The notes under the pieces: generated by a model | What the model was told of the DNA's origin: nothing | Databases searched by the model: none | Seen by the model: only the letters and a program-made list of their open reading frames with translations | Made by a program: the position numbers and the translations under genes | Source of the DNA: Mobiluncus sp034180645 | GTDB taxonomy: Bacteria; Actinomycetota; Actinomycetes; Actinomycetales; Actinomycetaceae | Reading direction: 5' to 3' | NCBI RefSeq assembly: GCF_034180645.1 | Contig: NZ_JAXFNY010000006.1 | Location: 72,487-136,486 of the forward strand | Length of the DNA: 64,000 nucleotides | Shown here: one piece after another, positions 36,454 to 45,716 of the stretch | Position numbering within the stretch: the first letter of the stretch is position 1 | Layout of the letters: every line of letters begins with the position of its first letter

Positions 36454-36487
36454 TTTCCCAGGCCGATGATGACGCCAGCCTGGGAAA
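36454..36487 (-). terminator. Terminator after eno
   Basis: TTTCCCAGGC/GCCTGGGAAA is a perfect 10-bp stem with a 14-base loop. On the minus strand ATTTTTTACC follows, making a good intrinsic terminator 20 bases after the eno stop. It may also serve the convergent EEP gene. Confidence 0.8.
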
Positions 36488-36507
36488 CTTATGGAAACGA
36501 AATGAAC

Positions 36508-37785
36508 TTAGCCGCGGAAGCGCGGGAATGCGGACTTACCGGCGTAAACGGCGGCATCGCCAAGCATATCTTCGATACGCAGCAACTCGTTGTACTTGGC
36601 GACGCGTTCGGTTCGAGCCGGGGCTCCAGTCTTAATTTGGCCTGCATTGGACGCTACCGCCAGATGCGCAATCGTGGTGTCCTCGGTTTCGCCCGAACGA
36701 TGCGAAGTCATGGTGTGGAATCCCGCCCGGTGGGCCATCTCGATAGCTTCGAGTGTTTCGGTCAGCGAACCAATCTGGTTGACCTTTACCAGCAGAGCGT
36801 TTGCCACACCTTCCTTGATGCCACGCTCTAGGCGTTCGGGGTTCGTAACGAACAGGTCGTCGCCCACCAGCTGCACCTTGTCGCCAATGGCGGCGGTGAG
36901 TTTCTGCCAGTCCTCCCAGGCGTCTTCGTTCAACGGATCTTCAATGGAAACAATCGGATACTTTTCAATCAGTTCCTCGTAGTATTTCTCCATGTAAGCC
37001 GCATCGCGGGCTTCTCCCTCGAAGTTATACTTGCCGTTCTCGTAGAACTCAGAAGAAGCTACGTCCAGAGCCAATGCCACGTCCTTGCCGGGCTTGTAAC
37101 CGGCCTTTTCGATAGCAACCAGAATCAAATCGAGAGCTTCCGCGTTAGACTCCAGGTTCGGAGCAAACCCGCCTTCGTCGCCCAAACCGGTGGCCAGACC
37201 CTTGTCCTTCAAAACGGACTTCAGGCAGTGGTACACCTCAGCGCCCATCCGCAACGCTTCGGCGAACGTCTCGGCACCAATCGGGGCAATCATGAACTCT
37301 TGAATGTCCACGTTGGAATCCGCGTGGGATCCACCGTTCAGGATATTCATCATCGGCACTGGCAAGACGTGAGCATTAGGACCGCCGAGATACTCGAACA
37401 GTTCCAGACCGGCATCCTCGGCCGAAGCCTTCGCCACTGCCAGGGACACGCCCAGAATCGCATTCGCCCCCAGTTTGCCCTTATTGGGAGTGCCGTCCAG
37501 GTCCATCATTGCTGCGTCAATACTGCGCTGTTCGACGGTATCAAATCCCACCAGCTCGGGAGCAATAATGTCATTTACCGCCTTGACCGCGTTTAATACG
37601 CCCTTACCCTGGTAACGTCCCTTATCACCATCGCGGAGTTCCACCGCTTCGAACTGGCCGGTCGATGCGCCAGAAGGAACCGCAGCGCGAACCATACCCC
37701 CTTCGTACTCAAGCTCGACTTCGACCGTGGGGTTACCGCGGGAATCGAGAATTTCGCGACCGTAAATACTTTCGATGATTGCCAA
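36508..37785 (-). CDS. eno: Enolase (phosphopyruvate hydratase)
   Basis: Glycolytic enzyme converting 2-phosphoglycerate to PEP. Signatures are YGREILDSRGNPTVEVE, PMMNILNGGSHADSNVDIQEFMI, GDDLFVTNPERL, LVKVNQIGSLTETLEA and MTSHRSGETEDTTIAHLAVA. The start is TTG 37785, preceded six bases upstream by AAGGAG; the protein then begins (M)AIIESIYGREIL as in other enolases. An open frame continues to 37854 but its residues do not fit. 425 residues. Confidence 0.96.
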   Translation of the reverse strand: MAIIESIYGREILDSRGNPTVEVELEYEGGMVRAAVPSGASTGQFEAVELRDGDKGRYQGKGVLNAVKAVNDIIAPELVGFDTVEQRSIDAAMMDLDGTPNKGKLGANAILGVSLAVAKASAEDAGLELFEYLGGPNAHVLPVPMMNILNGGSHADSNVDIQEFMIAPIGAETFAEALRMGAEVYHCLKSVLKDKGLATGLGDEGGFAPNLESNAEALDLILVAIEKAGYKPGKDVALALDVASSEFYENGKYNFEGEARDAAYMEKYYEELIEKYPIVSIEDPLNEDAWEDWQKLTAAIGDKVQLVGDDLFVTNPERLERGIKEGVANALLVKVNQIGSLTETLEAIEMAHRAGFHTMTSHRSGETEDTTIAHLAVASNAGQIKTGAPARTERVAKYNELLRIEDMLGDAAVYAGKSAFPRFRG

Positions 37786-37879
37786 CTGAGTCTCCTTATG
37801 TGACAGGTTGTTATTTTTCCGCCGCTCCGCCCGAAAGAGGGCACAGGCAGCCACTCCTATTCTTTCGTTAAAATGCGCA

Positions 37880-37907
37880 TTTGTCCGGGGATTTCTCCCC
37901 GGACAAA
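37880..37907 (-). terminator. Terminator after the lipoprotein gene
   Basis: TTTGTCCGGGG/CCCCGGACAAA is a perfect 11-bp stem with a 6-base loop, lying 46 bases after the lipoprotein stop. GCATTTTAACG follows on the minus strand. Confidence 0.7.
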
Positions 37908-37953
37908 CAAATTTTTCTCGATTTAACTTTCCAGTTCTCGCCGCAGTTTTCGC

Positions 37954-38544
37954 TTACTGCTGGGCCTGACCCATCATCTGCATTTGCGCGGCACGTTGCT
38001 GAATCAGCTGAATAGTTTGATTCATCCGATTCGACAGCTTCGCATTATCTAGGTCGAAACCGGCCTGGTAAGCCTGTTCAATCTGCGCTGCCACCTGCGA
38101 ATTGACCGGTGACACACCCAACTCGTGAGCGACTCCCTGATCTGTGGCGGTGGCGCACAGCAACAGTTGCATGACATCGCGAGTTTCGGGGGACATCTGT
38201 GCAGGGTCCACCTTGAACAGGTCGGTTTTAATCTCATCAAGCTGCGGGCACTGCGAGAGCAAATCCTTGCCGCCTTCGTTGAGAGTCCGCAAATAACGTA
38301 GGGCATAAATGCGTGCGGTCTGCATATCCGGCGTGTCGTTGAGGTTAATTCCCGCTTCGGCCAGTTCTTTGGTGACCGTTCCGATTTGCGCTTCGGTGAC
38401 GACCCATCCATCACCATAGGCGGCTACTCCTGGTTTCGCTTCGCACCCGCTCAGCAGTCCCCCCGCGAGCGCCAGCGCGGCAACGCCCGTCATCAGCTTG
38501 GTTGCGGTTTTTGTGGTTTTGGTCACGAGGGACTTTTCCGCCAT
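37954..38544 (-). CDS. Putative lipoprotein, SurA-N-like region, between mfd and eno
   Basis: 196 residues. A lipoprotein signal peptide is clear: charged start MAEKSLVTKTTKTATK, hydrophobic VAALALAGGLLSG and lipobox LLSGC, with Cys at about residue 33. The mature part (VVTEAQIGTVTKELAEAGINL and an Arg-rich ARIYALRYL helix) resembles the N-terminal helical domain of SurA-type chaperones, but no peptidyl-prolyl isomerase domain follows. The C-terminus is Gln/Met-rich. ATG 38544 follows AAGGG by seven bases; the open frame to 38679 overlaps mfd. Such a lipoprotein next to mfd and eno is common in actinobacteria. Function unknown. Confidence 0.75.
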   Translation of the reverse strand: MAEKSLVTKTTKTATKLMTGVAALALAGGLLSGCEAKPGVAAYGDGWVVTEAQIGTVTKELAEAGINLNDTPDMQTARIYALRYLRTLNEGGKDLLSQCPQLDEIKTDLFKVDPAQMSPETRDVMQLLLCATATDQGVAHELGVSPVNSQVAAQIEQAYQAGFDLDNAKLSNRMNQTIQLIQQRAAQMQMMGQAQQ

Positions 38545-38611
38545 CGTTTTTCCCTTCAATAGTCCGGCCCAACGTTCCCATCTTAGCTTTTCTTTGACTG
38601 GGGAGGGAATT

Positions 38612-41600
38612 TTAAACCAGGGGTTTGATGACGCCTCGAATGACTTTCTGTACCCATTCCATGAGCTCCAGGTCCACAATCGGAGTTTCGCTCAACCCAT
38701 TTTTCCTGGTTGGGGCGGGTATGAACAATTCGCGCGTAGTCAGTTTCAGCCGAGCCCCCGGATACAGGCGCCGCAGACGTGCCATCTGTGAATCTGCCAA
38801 CTCAACGGGCGCAAAGCGAATGAATTTACCCAAGACCTTTATTTCCTGCACCTTTTGAGTCCGCGCCAGGTTACGCAGTTTCGCGACTGCCCCCAATCGT
38901 TCAAACGGTTGCGGAGGTCGTCCGTAGCGGTCGGTCATTTCCTCCATTAACTGGTCAATCTCCTCATCAGTGGTAGCCGAGGACAGACGCGTATAGGCAT
39001 CGAGACGCAGCGACTGCACATCCAGATAGTCCTCTGGAATGTAGGCATCTATGGGCAGCTCAATAGACACACTGGTGTCTTCTGGGGCTTCCTGGCCTTT
39101 ATAGGCCGCTACCGCCTCGCCCACCATGCGAACATACAGGTCAAAACCAACTCCGGCGATATGTCCGGACTGTTCGCCACCCAACAGGTTGCCGGCCCCG
39201 CGAATTTCCAGGTCTTTCGTAGCGATAGCCATCCCAGACCCCAGTCCGGTGTTGGTTCCAATCGTTTTCAGTCTCTCAAAAGCCGTTTCATTCATAGTAA
39301 TGTCGGACGGATAGAGGAAGTAAGCGTAGCCTCGTTCCCGCCCGCGGCCGACTCGTCCGCGCAGCTGATGCAGCTGGGACAGACCAAAGCGATCCGCGCG
39401 GTCCACGATGATTGTGTTGGCGCTGGTCACATCCAACCCGTTTTCGACAATTGTCGTGGACACCAGCACATCGAATTCTTGGTTCCAGAAATCCACCATG
39501 ACCGATTCCAGCTGTTTTTCCGACATTTGCCCGTGGCCCACCCGAATCCGCGCTTCGGGCACCAGCTCGGCGAGGTGAGCGGCAACCTTATTGATGGATT
39601 GCACGCGATTATGCACGAAAAATACCTGGCCGTCACGCAAAAGCTCGCGCCGGATAGCGGCCGCAACCTGCTTATCCGAGTAGGCTCCCACGTAGGTCAA
39701 TACCGGGTGGCGGTCCTCCGGCGGGGTGGTGAGGGTGCTCATGCCACGAATGCCGGTGATTGCCATTTCCAGGGTGCGCGGAATCGGGGTGGCGCTCATG
39801 GTCAAAACGTCAACGTTAGCACGCAAAGCCTTGAGGGCTTCCTTGTGCTCCACCCCGAAACGTTGTTCTTCATCAATCACCACCAGACCCAGGTCTTTAA
39901 ACCGAACATTGCCCGACAGCAGGGCGTGGGTTCCGATTACGACTTCGATAGAGCCGTCTTTCAACCCGGCCTTAATCCGAGTGGCCTCTTTGGCAGTAGT
40001 AAAGCGCGACAGCGCGGCTACCGTCACCGGGAATCCCGCAAAACGGTTCGTAAACGTTTCCTCATGCTGGCTGACCAGCAGGGTCGTCGGAGCTAGAATT
40101 GCCACCTGCTTGCCGTCCTGAACAGCTTTAAAGGCCGCGCGTACCGCTATCTCGGTTTTTCCGTAACCCACGTCGCCGCAGACCAGCCTATCCATCGGAA
40201 CGGTTTGTTCCATGTCGTGCTTGACTTCATCAATGACCGTGAGCTGGTCGGGAGTTTCCACGAACTCGAAACTATCTTCCAGCTCGCGTTGCCAGGGGGT
40301 ATCCGGGCTGAAGGCATACCCGGTGGTGGCTTGGCGAATAGCGTAGAGACGCACCAGTTCGCGAGCGATTTCTTTCACCGCTTTGCGGGCTTTGGACTTC
40401 GTTTTTGCCCAATCTGCCCCGCCCATTTTTGACAGCGCCGGGGATTCTCCGCCCACATACTTCGAGAGCAAGTCCAGGGAATCGGTAGGAACCCAGAGCT
40501 GATCAGCGGGCCCGTTGCGTTTGCTGGGGGCGTATTCCAAAACCACGTACTCTTTCGAGGTGGTTTCTCGACCTCGTCCCATGGTGCGCTTCGACAGTTT
40601 TACAAAGCGTCCGATGCCGTGGTGCAGGTGAACCACGTAGTCTCCCTGGTTCAACGTGAGAGGGTCAATGGCTTTACGTCGTCTGGCGGGGAGGTTTGCC
40701 TTGTCGGAGGCATGGCGGGACTTCTTTTTGCCCAAGACCTGTGCCTCACCTACCACCAAAAGTTGCGCTGCGGGGACCTGGTACCCCTCGTCCAGGGGTG
40801 CCACCGTAATCTGTACCGCGCCGCTGCTCGGCACTGTGGCATCCGCAACCACCTTCGCCGGGACATCTGCCTCGCTGAGGACATCCCGCAGACGGCTCGC
40901 CATCCCCCTACCTGTCGTAGTAATCACGACATTCCAGTTTTGTGACACCAAATCGCCGATTGTACCAATCAGTCCAGTTTCTCCGGCGGGAGGCTCCATC
41001 ACGATTTGCGCCGCCACGTTCTGAGCGTTCTCGCCCACCGCAAAAGGAGAGACGAACACGGTGTCCATACGCGCCTCTTGGGCGGCGGCGTGGAGCTGTT
41101 CCAAGGTCAAAAACGAAGCCTGTTCAATCTCCAGGGGCACTTCCCCGCCGCCCGCGGCCGCTGACCAGGAAGCCGCCAGGAACTCTTGGGTCGTTTCCAC
41201 CAGTTCTTTCGCGCGTGCTTCCAAACGGGGACGATCGGTTGCCACCAGACGGGCTCCGGGCGGTAGCAGGGAAAACAGGGGCACCATTTCCGCTCCCAGC
41301 AGTGGACTCAAGGATTCCAATCCTTCGCCGTACTTGCCCTCGGCTGCCAGATTCAGTAATTCAGCAGCTTGGGGCATTTGGTCGGCCAGGCTGGCGGCCC
41401 GCTCTCGCGCCGCGTCGTCGAGGAGCAGTTCACGGCAGGCCGGGGCGACCAGTTCCCGGATGTCGCCGCCAAAAGTTCGTTGATCCGTTGCCGTAAACGC
41501 CCGAATGGTGTCTACCTCGTCGCCAAACAGTTCTATACGCACGGGATGGGCGGCTGTGGGCGAAAAAACATCAATCAGACCCCCACGCACCGCAAACTGA

Positions 41601-42109
41601 CCGCGCGTTCCGACCATATCAACCCGTTCGTAACCCAAACGCAACAGGTCCGCAGCCATGGCGTCACGCTCATAAGCGTCTCCCACCCGCACCGTAAACA
41701 GGGGATAGTTAGCGATATGCGCGTTCACCGGGGCTAGAGCGGCTCGCATAGGCATGACCAGAAAATGTACCGCATCTGACGGATGGGGATGCGTCACCCG
41801 ATGCAAAGCCCAAATTCGGCGCGCCATCGTGTCTGCCCGGGGGGAAAGCCTCTCGTGCGGCAAGGTTTCCCAGTCAGGAAACAGCTCCACTCCAGCAGTG
41901 TAAGCTCCCAGCTCACGTGCCAATTGGGTGGCGGCACGAGTGCTCGGCGCGAGGACCACGGTTAGACCTTCGCGGCCACCAGGCAAACCCGCAATGAGCG
42001 GGGCGTAAAACCCGGGGGGCGACACGTATTCGCACACCGAACCCGCCGCATCAGGCTCCAGGCCTGCCAAAGCAGCCCCGGTCTCCTCCAGTAAACCGTG
42101 CAAACTCAT
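38612..42109 (-). CDS. mfd: Transcription-repair coupling factor
   Basis: 1165-residue SF2 translocase that removes RNA polymerase stalled at lesions and recruits UvrA. The UvrB-like N-terminal module (GLPGGREGLTVVLAPSTRAA, LLRLGYERVDMVGTRGQFAVRGGLIDVF) is followed by the RNA polymerase interaction domain (GDYVVHLHHGIGRF). Translocase motifs come next: Walker A GDVGYGKTEIAVRAA, DEEQRFG, and SATPIPRTLEMA. The TRG motif region GRVGRGRERGYAYF and a C-terminal D7-like domain complete it. ATG 42109. Downstream of pth with 51 bases between. Confidence 0.96.
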   Translation of the reverse strand: MSLHGLLEETGAALAGLEPDAAGSVCEYVSPPGFYAPLIAGLPGGREGLTVVLAPSTRAATQLARELGAYTAGVELFPDWETLPHERLSPRADTMARRIWALHRVTHPHPSDAVHFLVMPMRAALAPVNAHIANYPLFTVRVGDAYERDAMAADLLRLGYERVDMVGTRGQFAVRGGLIDVFSPTAAHPVRIELFGDEVDTIRAFTATDQRTFGGDIRELVAPACRELLLDDAARERAASLADQMPQAAELLNLAAEGKYGEGLESLSPLLGAEMVPLFSLLPPGARLVATDRPRLEARAKELVETTQEFLAASWSAAAGGGEVPLEIEQASFLTLEQLHAAAQEARMDTVFVSPFAVGENAQNVAAQIVMEPPAGETGLIGTIGDLVSQNWNVVITTTGRGMASRLRDVLSEADVPAKVVADATVPSSGAVQITVAPLDEGYQVPAAQLLVVGEAQVLGKKKSRHASDKANLPARRRKAIDPLTLNQGDYVVHLHHGIGRFVKLSKRTMGRGRETTSKEYVVLEYAPSKRNGPADQLWVPTDSLDLLSKYVGGESPALSKMGGADWAKTKSKARKAVKEIARELVRLYAIRQATTGYAFSPDTPWQRELEDSFEFVETPDQLTVIDEVKHDMEQTVPMDRLVCGDVGYGKTEIAVRAAFKAVQDGKQVAILAPTTLLVSQHEETFTNRFAGFPVTVAALSRFTTAKEATRIKAGLKDGSIEVVIGTHALLSGNVRFKDLGLVVIDEEQRFGVEHKEALKALRANVDVLTMSATPIPRTLEMAITGIRGMSTLTTPPEDRHPVLTYVGAYSDKQVAAAIRRELLRDGQVFFVHNRVQSINKVAAHLAELVPEARIRVGHGQMSEKQLESVMVDFWNQEFDVLVSTTIVENGLDVTSANTIIVDRADRFGLSQLHQLRGRVGRGRERGYAYFLYPSDITMNETAFERLKTIGTNTGLGSGMAIATKDLEIRGAGNLLGGEQSGHIAGVGFDLYVRMVGEAVAAYKGQEAPEDTSVSIELPIDAYIPEDYLDVQSLRLDAYTRLSSATTDEEIDQLMEEMTDRYGRPPQPFERLGAVAKLRNLARTQKVQEIKVLGKFIRFAPVELADSQMARLRRLYPGARLKLTTRELFIPAPTRKNGLSETPIVDLELMEWVQKVIRGVIKPLV

Positions 42110-42160
42110 GAATGAACCTGACCCCCTAAGTTCAGACCTGACTTGGGAACGCGCCGCCCC

Positions 42161-42829
42161 TTACTTGGGGTTGCCCAAATGTAACCTGGCTTGAGCTTTC
42201 GCCAGTCCGTTTTCCGCAATATCCGTCACGCATTGTACCGCTCGGTCCAAAACCTCATCGAGGATACTTTGCTGGGACTTCGGGATACGTCCTAGAACCC
42301 AGTTGATGACGTCAGACCCCTCCCCGGGCAATTTGACCGGACGCCCGATACCGATGCGTAAACGCGCAAAATCTTTCGTACCCAAAGACTTTTGGATTGA
42401 TTTCAACCCGTTGTGCCCGCCATCGCTGCCGCCAACTTTCAGCTTTGCGTAACCCATTTCGAGGTCTAACTCATCATGAACCACCAGCAGGCGCTCGGAG
42501 CCAAGCCGGTAGTAATCCAGCAGTTCTTTCACCCCCGAACCGGATTCGTTCATGAACGAGCCGGTGTGAGCCACGATAATCTTGGGGGCATCGACCCCGT
42601 AGCCCAAGCTCACTGTTGCCACGCGCGCCACCACTCCCGCACGCGCCAGAGACTGATTCCGATACGTTTGGCCAGATTGCTTTACGAAGCGATCAGTCAC
42701 CAGGTATCCACAGTTGTGCCGGGTTCCGGCATATTTTTCACCGGGATTGCCGAGCCCCACCACGAGCCAGGTTCCCTCCTCGTCTACCAGACGAGAGGGA
42801 TCCAAACGTGGTTCGTGAGTGGGGCTCAT
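42161..42829 (-). CDS. pth: Peptidyl-tRNA hydrolase
   Basis: Recycles peptidyl-tRNAs that drop off the ribosome. Motifs are WLVVGLGNPGEKYAGTRHNCGYLV (catalytic His in TRHNCG), KIIVAHTGSFMNESG, RLLVVHDELDLEMGYAKLKVGGSDGGHNGLKSI and FARLRIGIGRP. An N-terminal extension of about 20 residues precedes the core. I chose ATG 42829 over the in-frame TTG 42844; neither has a strong Shine-Dalgarno. It follows rplY after 32 bases, the common rplY-pth pair. Confidence 0.93.
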   Translation of the reverse strand: MSPTHEPRLDPSRLVDEEGTWLVVGLGNPGEKYAGTRHNCGYLVTDRFVKQSGQTYRNQSLARAGVVARVATVSLGYGVDAPKIIVAHTGSFMNESGSGVKELLDYYRLGSERLLVVHDELDLEMGYAKLKVGGSDGGHNGLKSIQKSLGTKDFARLRIGIGRPVKLPGEGSDVINWVLGRIPKSQQSILDEVLDRAVQCVTDIAENGLAKAQARLHLGNPK

Positions 42830-42861
42830 CAGCAATCCAAGCAAGTGTCAGAAAACCGCTA

Positions 42862-43488
42862 CTACTCAGCGGATTCTTTGGTTTCTTCCGCAGCCTCAGC
42901 CTCGGTAGTTTCTTCTTCCGCAGCCGGCGCCTCGGGAATTTCAACTTCCTGCGGAGTGGTGACGCTCAAGACAATCGCTTCCGGATCGGTCTTGGCTTCC
43001 ACGCCCTCAGGCAACTTGATGTCTGCCACGCTCAACACCACGCCGTCTTCCAATCCGTCCACGCTGACCTCGATCTTTTCCGGAATAGCAATAACCGGAG
43101 CAAAAATTTCCATGTTCAGCAGGTCTTGGTTGGCAACCAAACCAGCCATAGGCTCGCCGATGATTTCGATAGGCACTTCCACGTCCACCTTTTCATCGGC
43201 CTTCACCAGCAGCAGATCCATGTGCATAATCTGGCGCTTTACCGGGTGACGCTGAATGTCCTTGACCAGGACCATCGCCGGGTCTTTCAGGCCCTTCAGG
43301 GAAATAACGGCATTCGCGTTGTCCTTCACCAGCAGGAAAGTGTCGTGGTAGGGCAGCAGCAGGTGCACCGGATCGGTGCCGTGGCCGTAGAGAACTGCCG
43401 GAATCTTGTCGGCGACCCGAGCGCGGCGAGCAAATCCCTTACCAAAATCCGTGCGCTGTTCGACTTGCAAAGTGGGGTTATCAGCCAT
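42862..43488 (-). CDS. rplY: 50S ribosomal protein L25/general stress protein Ctc
   Basis: 208-residue long form (CTC/TL5 type) binding 5S rRNA. The N-terminal L25 domain starts LQVEQRTDFGKGFARRARVADKIPAVLYGHGTDPVHL. The C-terminal beta domain (PIEIIGEPMAGLVANQDLL, PEKIEVSVDGLEDG) follows, ending in a Glu/Ala-rich acidic tail. GGAGGA lies nine bases before ATG 43488. Expressed with pth and perhaps mfd. It is preceded by an unusually long structured leader. Confidence 0.94.
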   Translation of the reverse strand: MADNPTLQVEQRTDFGKGFARRARVADKIPAVLYGHGTDPVHLLLPYHDTFLLVKDNANAVISLKGLKDPAMVLVKDIQRHPVKRQIMHMDLLLVKADEKVDVEVPIEIIGEPMAGLVANQDLLNMEIFAPVIAIPEKIEVSVDGLEDGVVLSVADIKLPEGVEAKTDPEAIVLSVTTPQEVEIPEAPAAEEETTEAEAAEETKESAE

Positions 43489-43888
43489 GTTTTGTATCCT
43501 CCAAAATATGAAATCAGTTTGTGTTTTCCCGGGAGGACCGCGGAATTCTGTTGCGGGACCACCTTTCCGAAGTTTCGTTCCTCCCCTTACGGGTGGGCAG
43601 ACGACTCCGTTTCATGCCATGAGACAGAAAAACCCGCCATGCTCAAAAAAGCAAAAGCGGGCGAAGGGCATCCGGCAAAGTTACCGGGCCGCGTCGATAA
43701 CGGTTCACGCCGCGGAATGACCGCCACGTTCCCCCTCGCCGAGGCAACCCGACAATAATAGCGAAAACACCGCAATTTTGCTAATTTGTGGAAACACTAA
43801 CCTCCTCTGTTTCTCGCCGGTCAAACAGTAATCTGGCCAGATACAATATTTGGGGATACCTAAAGGTTAAATGTGAAACAATAGGTTT
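43489..43888. other. 400-base spacer between rplY and the nitroreductase gene
   Basis: Holds the long minus-strand leader of rplY, described separately, plus the divergent nitroreductase promoter region. On the minus strand a possible promoter TAGCAA-17-TATTAT lies near 43755-43785. No convincing gene is present; a small hairpin CCTCG/CGAGG follows the putative start. Confidence 0.5.
43531..43661 (-). promoter_or_regulatory. Putative regulatory leader of rplY with internal terminator
   Basis: On the minus strand a hairpin CCCGC...GCGGG (43633-43661, with inner TGC/GCA pairs) is followed directly by TTTTT (43628-43632), an intrinsic terminator about 140 bases before rplY. Further down, 43531-43563 reads GGTGGTCCCGC followed by CCGCGGTCCTCC. 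This resembles the TGGN-bulge and downstream part of actinobacterial T-box antiterminators. A full T-box stem I with specifier was not identified, and the order terminator-then-T-box is not canonical. Confidence 0.35.
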
Positions 43889-44638
43889 ATGAATGAAACC
43901 ATCGATGTCCAGCTCAAGCATCGCACTATTCGTGAGTTTAAATCGAATCCTATTCCCGAGGATACTTTCCAAACCCTGATGGACGTAGCCATGCGCACTC
44001 CCTCGTCCCGCGGGATTCAAAATGCCTCAATTATTCGGATTAAGGATCAAGCAAAGCGCGAAAAGCTGGCTGAAATTGGTGGTCAAGAATATGTTGCCCA
44101 CGCCCCGGAGTATCTGCTGTTTATTGCAGATTTAGCTCGGGGCGCAGCCATTCTGGAGGAAATGGGGTTGTTTCCTCAATCGGCCGCCACGATAGATACA
44201 TTCCAAGAAGCCTTCACCGATGCGGTTCTCATGGTTCAAAACGTGGTGGTTGCAGCCGAGTCGTTGGGGTTGGGAGCCAATATTTTAGGCAATATTTTGA
44301 ATGACCCCAAGGCGGTGGTCACGGCTATCGGGCTGCCTCCTTACACCTTCCCGGTCCTGGGCCTAACCTTGGGATATCCCAGTGAGGAACCGCAGCTCAA
44401 ACCGCGGATGCCCAAAGAATTCCGGGTCATGACTGACACGTATGTGCGTCCGGATTCCTACCTGGAAGCCCTCAAGGATTACGACGCGCAGATGCGCGAA
44501 TACTATGACCTGCGCAATAAGGGCAGGCGTGAGGACAGGTTTACGAGTCAAATCTTTCAGAAGCTCGGCAAGGTACGCAACCGCCGCGCTTCCCTCCTGG
44601 ATGATATCGAGTCTCAGGGATTCCTCATGCACCCCTAG
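43889..44638 (+). CDS. Nitroreductase family flavoprotein (NfsA/FRP type)
   Basis: 249 residues. The FMN-binding N-terminus is LKHRTIREFKSNPIPEDTFQTLMDVAMRTPSSRG, split here from the rest. Other motifs are EAFTDAVLMVQNVVVAAESLGLGANILGNI and FPVLGLTLGYPSEEPQLKPRMP, typical of the NADPH-dependent NfsA/flavin-reductase group. The physiological substrate is unknown. No clear ribosome binding site before ATG 43889. Stands alone, convergent with prs. Confidence 0.88.
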   Translation: MNETIDVQLKHRTIREFKSNPIPEDTFQTLMDVAMRTPSSRGIQNASIIRIKDQAKREKLAEIGGQEYVAHAPEYLLFIADLARGAAILEEMGLFPQSAATIDTFQEAFTDAVLMVQNVVVAAESLGLGANILGNILNDPKAVVTAIGLPPYTFPVLGLTLGYPSEEPQLKPRMPKEFRVMTDTYVRPDSYLEALKDYDAQMREYYDLRNKGRREDRFTSQIFQKLGKVRNRRASLLDDIESQGFLMHP

Positions 44639-44661
44639 ACTCCATGGGAATCGCGCCCGTT

Positions 44662-45633
44662 TTACTCGAACAGGGCGGTCACGGAGCCTTCCTCAAAGAC
44701 CTGGCGAATTGCCCGGGCCAGCAACGGCGCAATCGGCAAAACCTTGAGCTGCGGAAACCACTTATCCGGAGGAATCGGCACCGTATCCGTAACGATAACT
44801 TCGCGGGCTCCGCATTCGCTCAGCCGCTTTGCCGCCGGATCAGAAAACACCGCGTGCGTGGCCGCCACCAGCACATCCTTTGCCCCGGCGTGCTTCAAAA
44901 CGCCCACGGCTTCCGCAATCGTGCCACCGGTGTCAATCAAGTCATCGACCAGCACGCAGGTGCGCCCTTCAACATCACCCACCACGCGGTTGGCCACGGC
45001 CACATTGGGACGGGAGGTGTCACGAGTCTTGTGCACGAAAGCCAGAGGGTATCCGCCCAGGCGGTTCGCCCACTTTTCAGCCACGCGAATCCGGCCCGCA
45101 TCCGGGGACACCACGGTTACATTGTTCAAATCCACGCGGGTGCGGACATAGTCAATCAGCACCGGCATCGCCTGGAGGTGATCCACCGGGCCGGTAAAGA
45201 ATCCCTGTTCCTGCGAGGCGTGCATATCGATACTCATCAAACGGGACGCTCCGGCAGTCTTGTACAAATCCGAAATCAGACGCGCCGAAATCGGTTCGCG
45301 CCCCTGATGTTTCTTATCTTGACGGGCATAGGGATACAACGGGGCGACCACGGTGATGCGCTTGGAACTGGCTCGCTTCAGGGCATCAATCATGATGAAG
45401 TGCTCCATCAACCACTTAGAGACATTGCCGGAAATGGACTGGATACAGAACACATCACAGCCGCGGACCGACTCGTTGTAACGCACATAGATTTCGCCCG
45501 AGGCAAAGTCGTAGATGGTCGTCGGCAGCACCTCCACGTCAAGTTCTTCGGCGACTTGTTCAGCCAGTTCGGGGTGCGATCGACCCGACACAATCACCAG
45601 GCGCTTGCGCGGGGTATCAAACAACTCTGCCAT
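44662..45633 (-). CDS. prs: Ribose-phosphate pyrophosphokinase
   Basis: Makes PRPP from ribose 5-phosphate and ATP. Motifs are LVIVSGRSHPELAEQVAEEL, SGEIYVRYNESVRGCDVF, APLYPYARQDKKHQGREPISARLI and the PRPP loop CVLVDDLIDTGGTIAEAV. ATG 45633 has AAGGAAAAC upstream; the frame open to 45711 is outside the family start. 323 residues. It follows glmU by 83 bases, a standard glmU-prs pair. Confidence 0.96.
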   Translation of the reverse strand: MAELFDTPRKRLVIVSGRSHPELAEQVAEELDVEVLPTTIYDFASGEIYVRYNESVRGCDVFCIQSISGNVSKWLMEHFIMIDALKRASSKRITVVAPLYPYARQDKKHQGREPISARLISDLYKTAGASRLMSIDMHASQEQGFFTGPVDHLQAMPVLIDYVRTRVDLNNVTVVSPDAGRIRVAEKWANRLGGYPLAFVHKTRDTSRPNVAVANRVVGDVEGRTCVLVDDLIDTGGTIAEAVGVLKHAGAKDVLVAATHAVFSDPAAKRLSECGAREVIVTDTVPIPPDKWFPQLKVLPIAPLLARAIRQVFEEGSVTALFE

Positions 45634-45716
45634 TTGTTTTCCTTCTTTTATCGGAGTTTTTCTGTTGTTGCAAAGGTTTTCATAAGGGTGGTTGCCCTCC
45701 CTTTCATTCACCGGGA

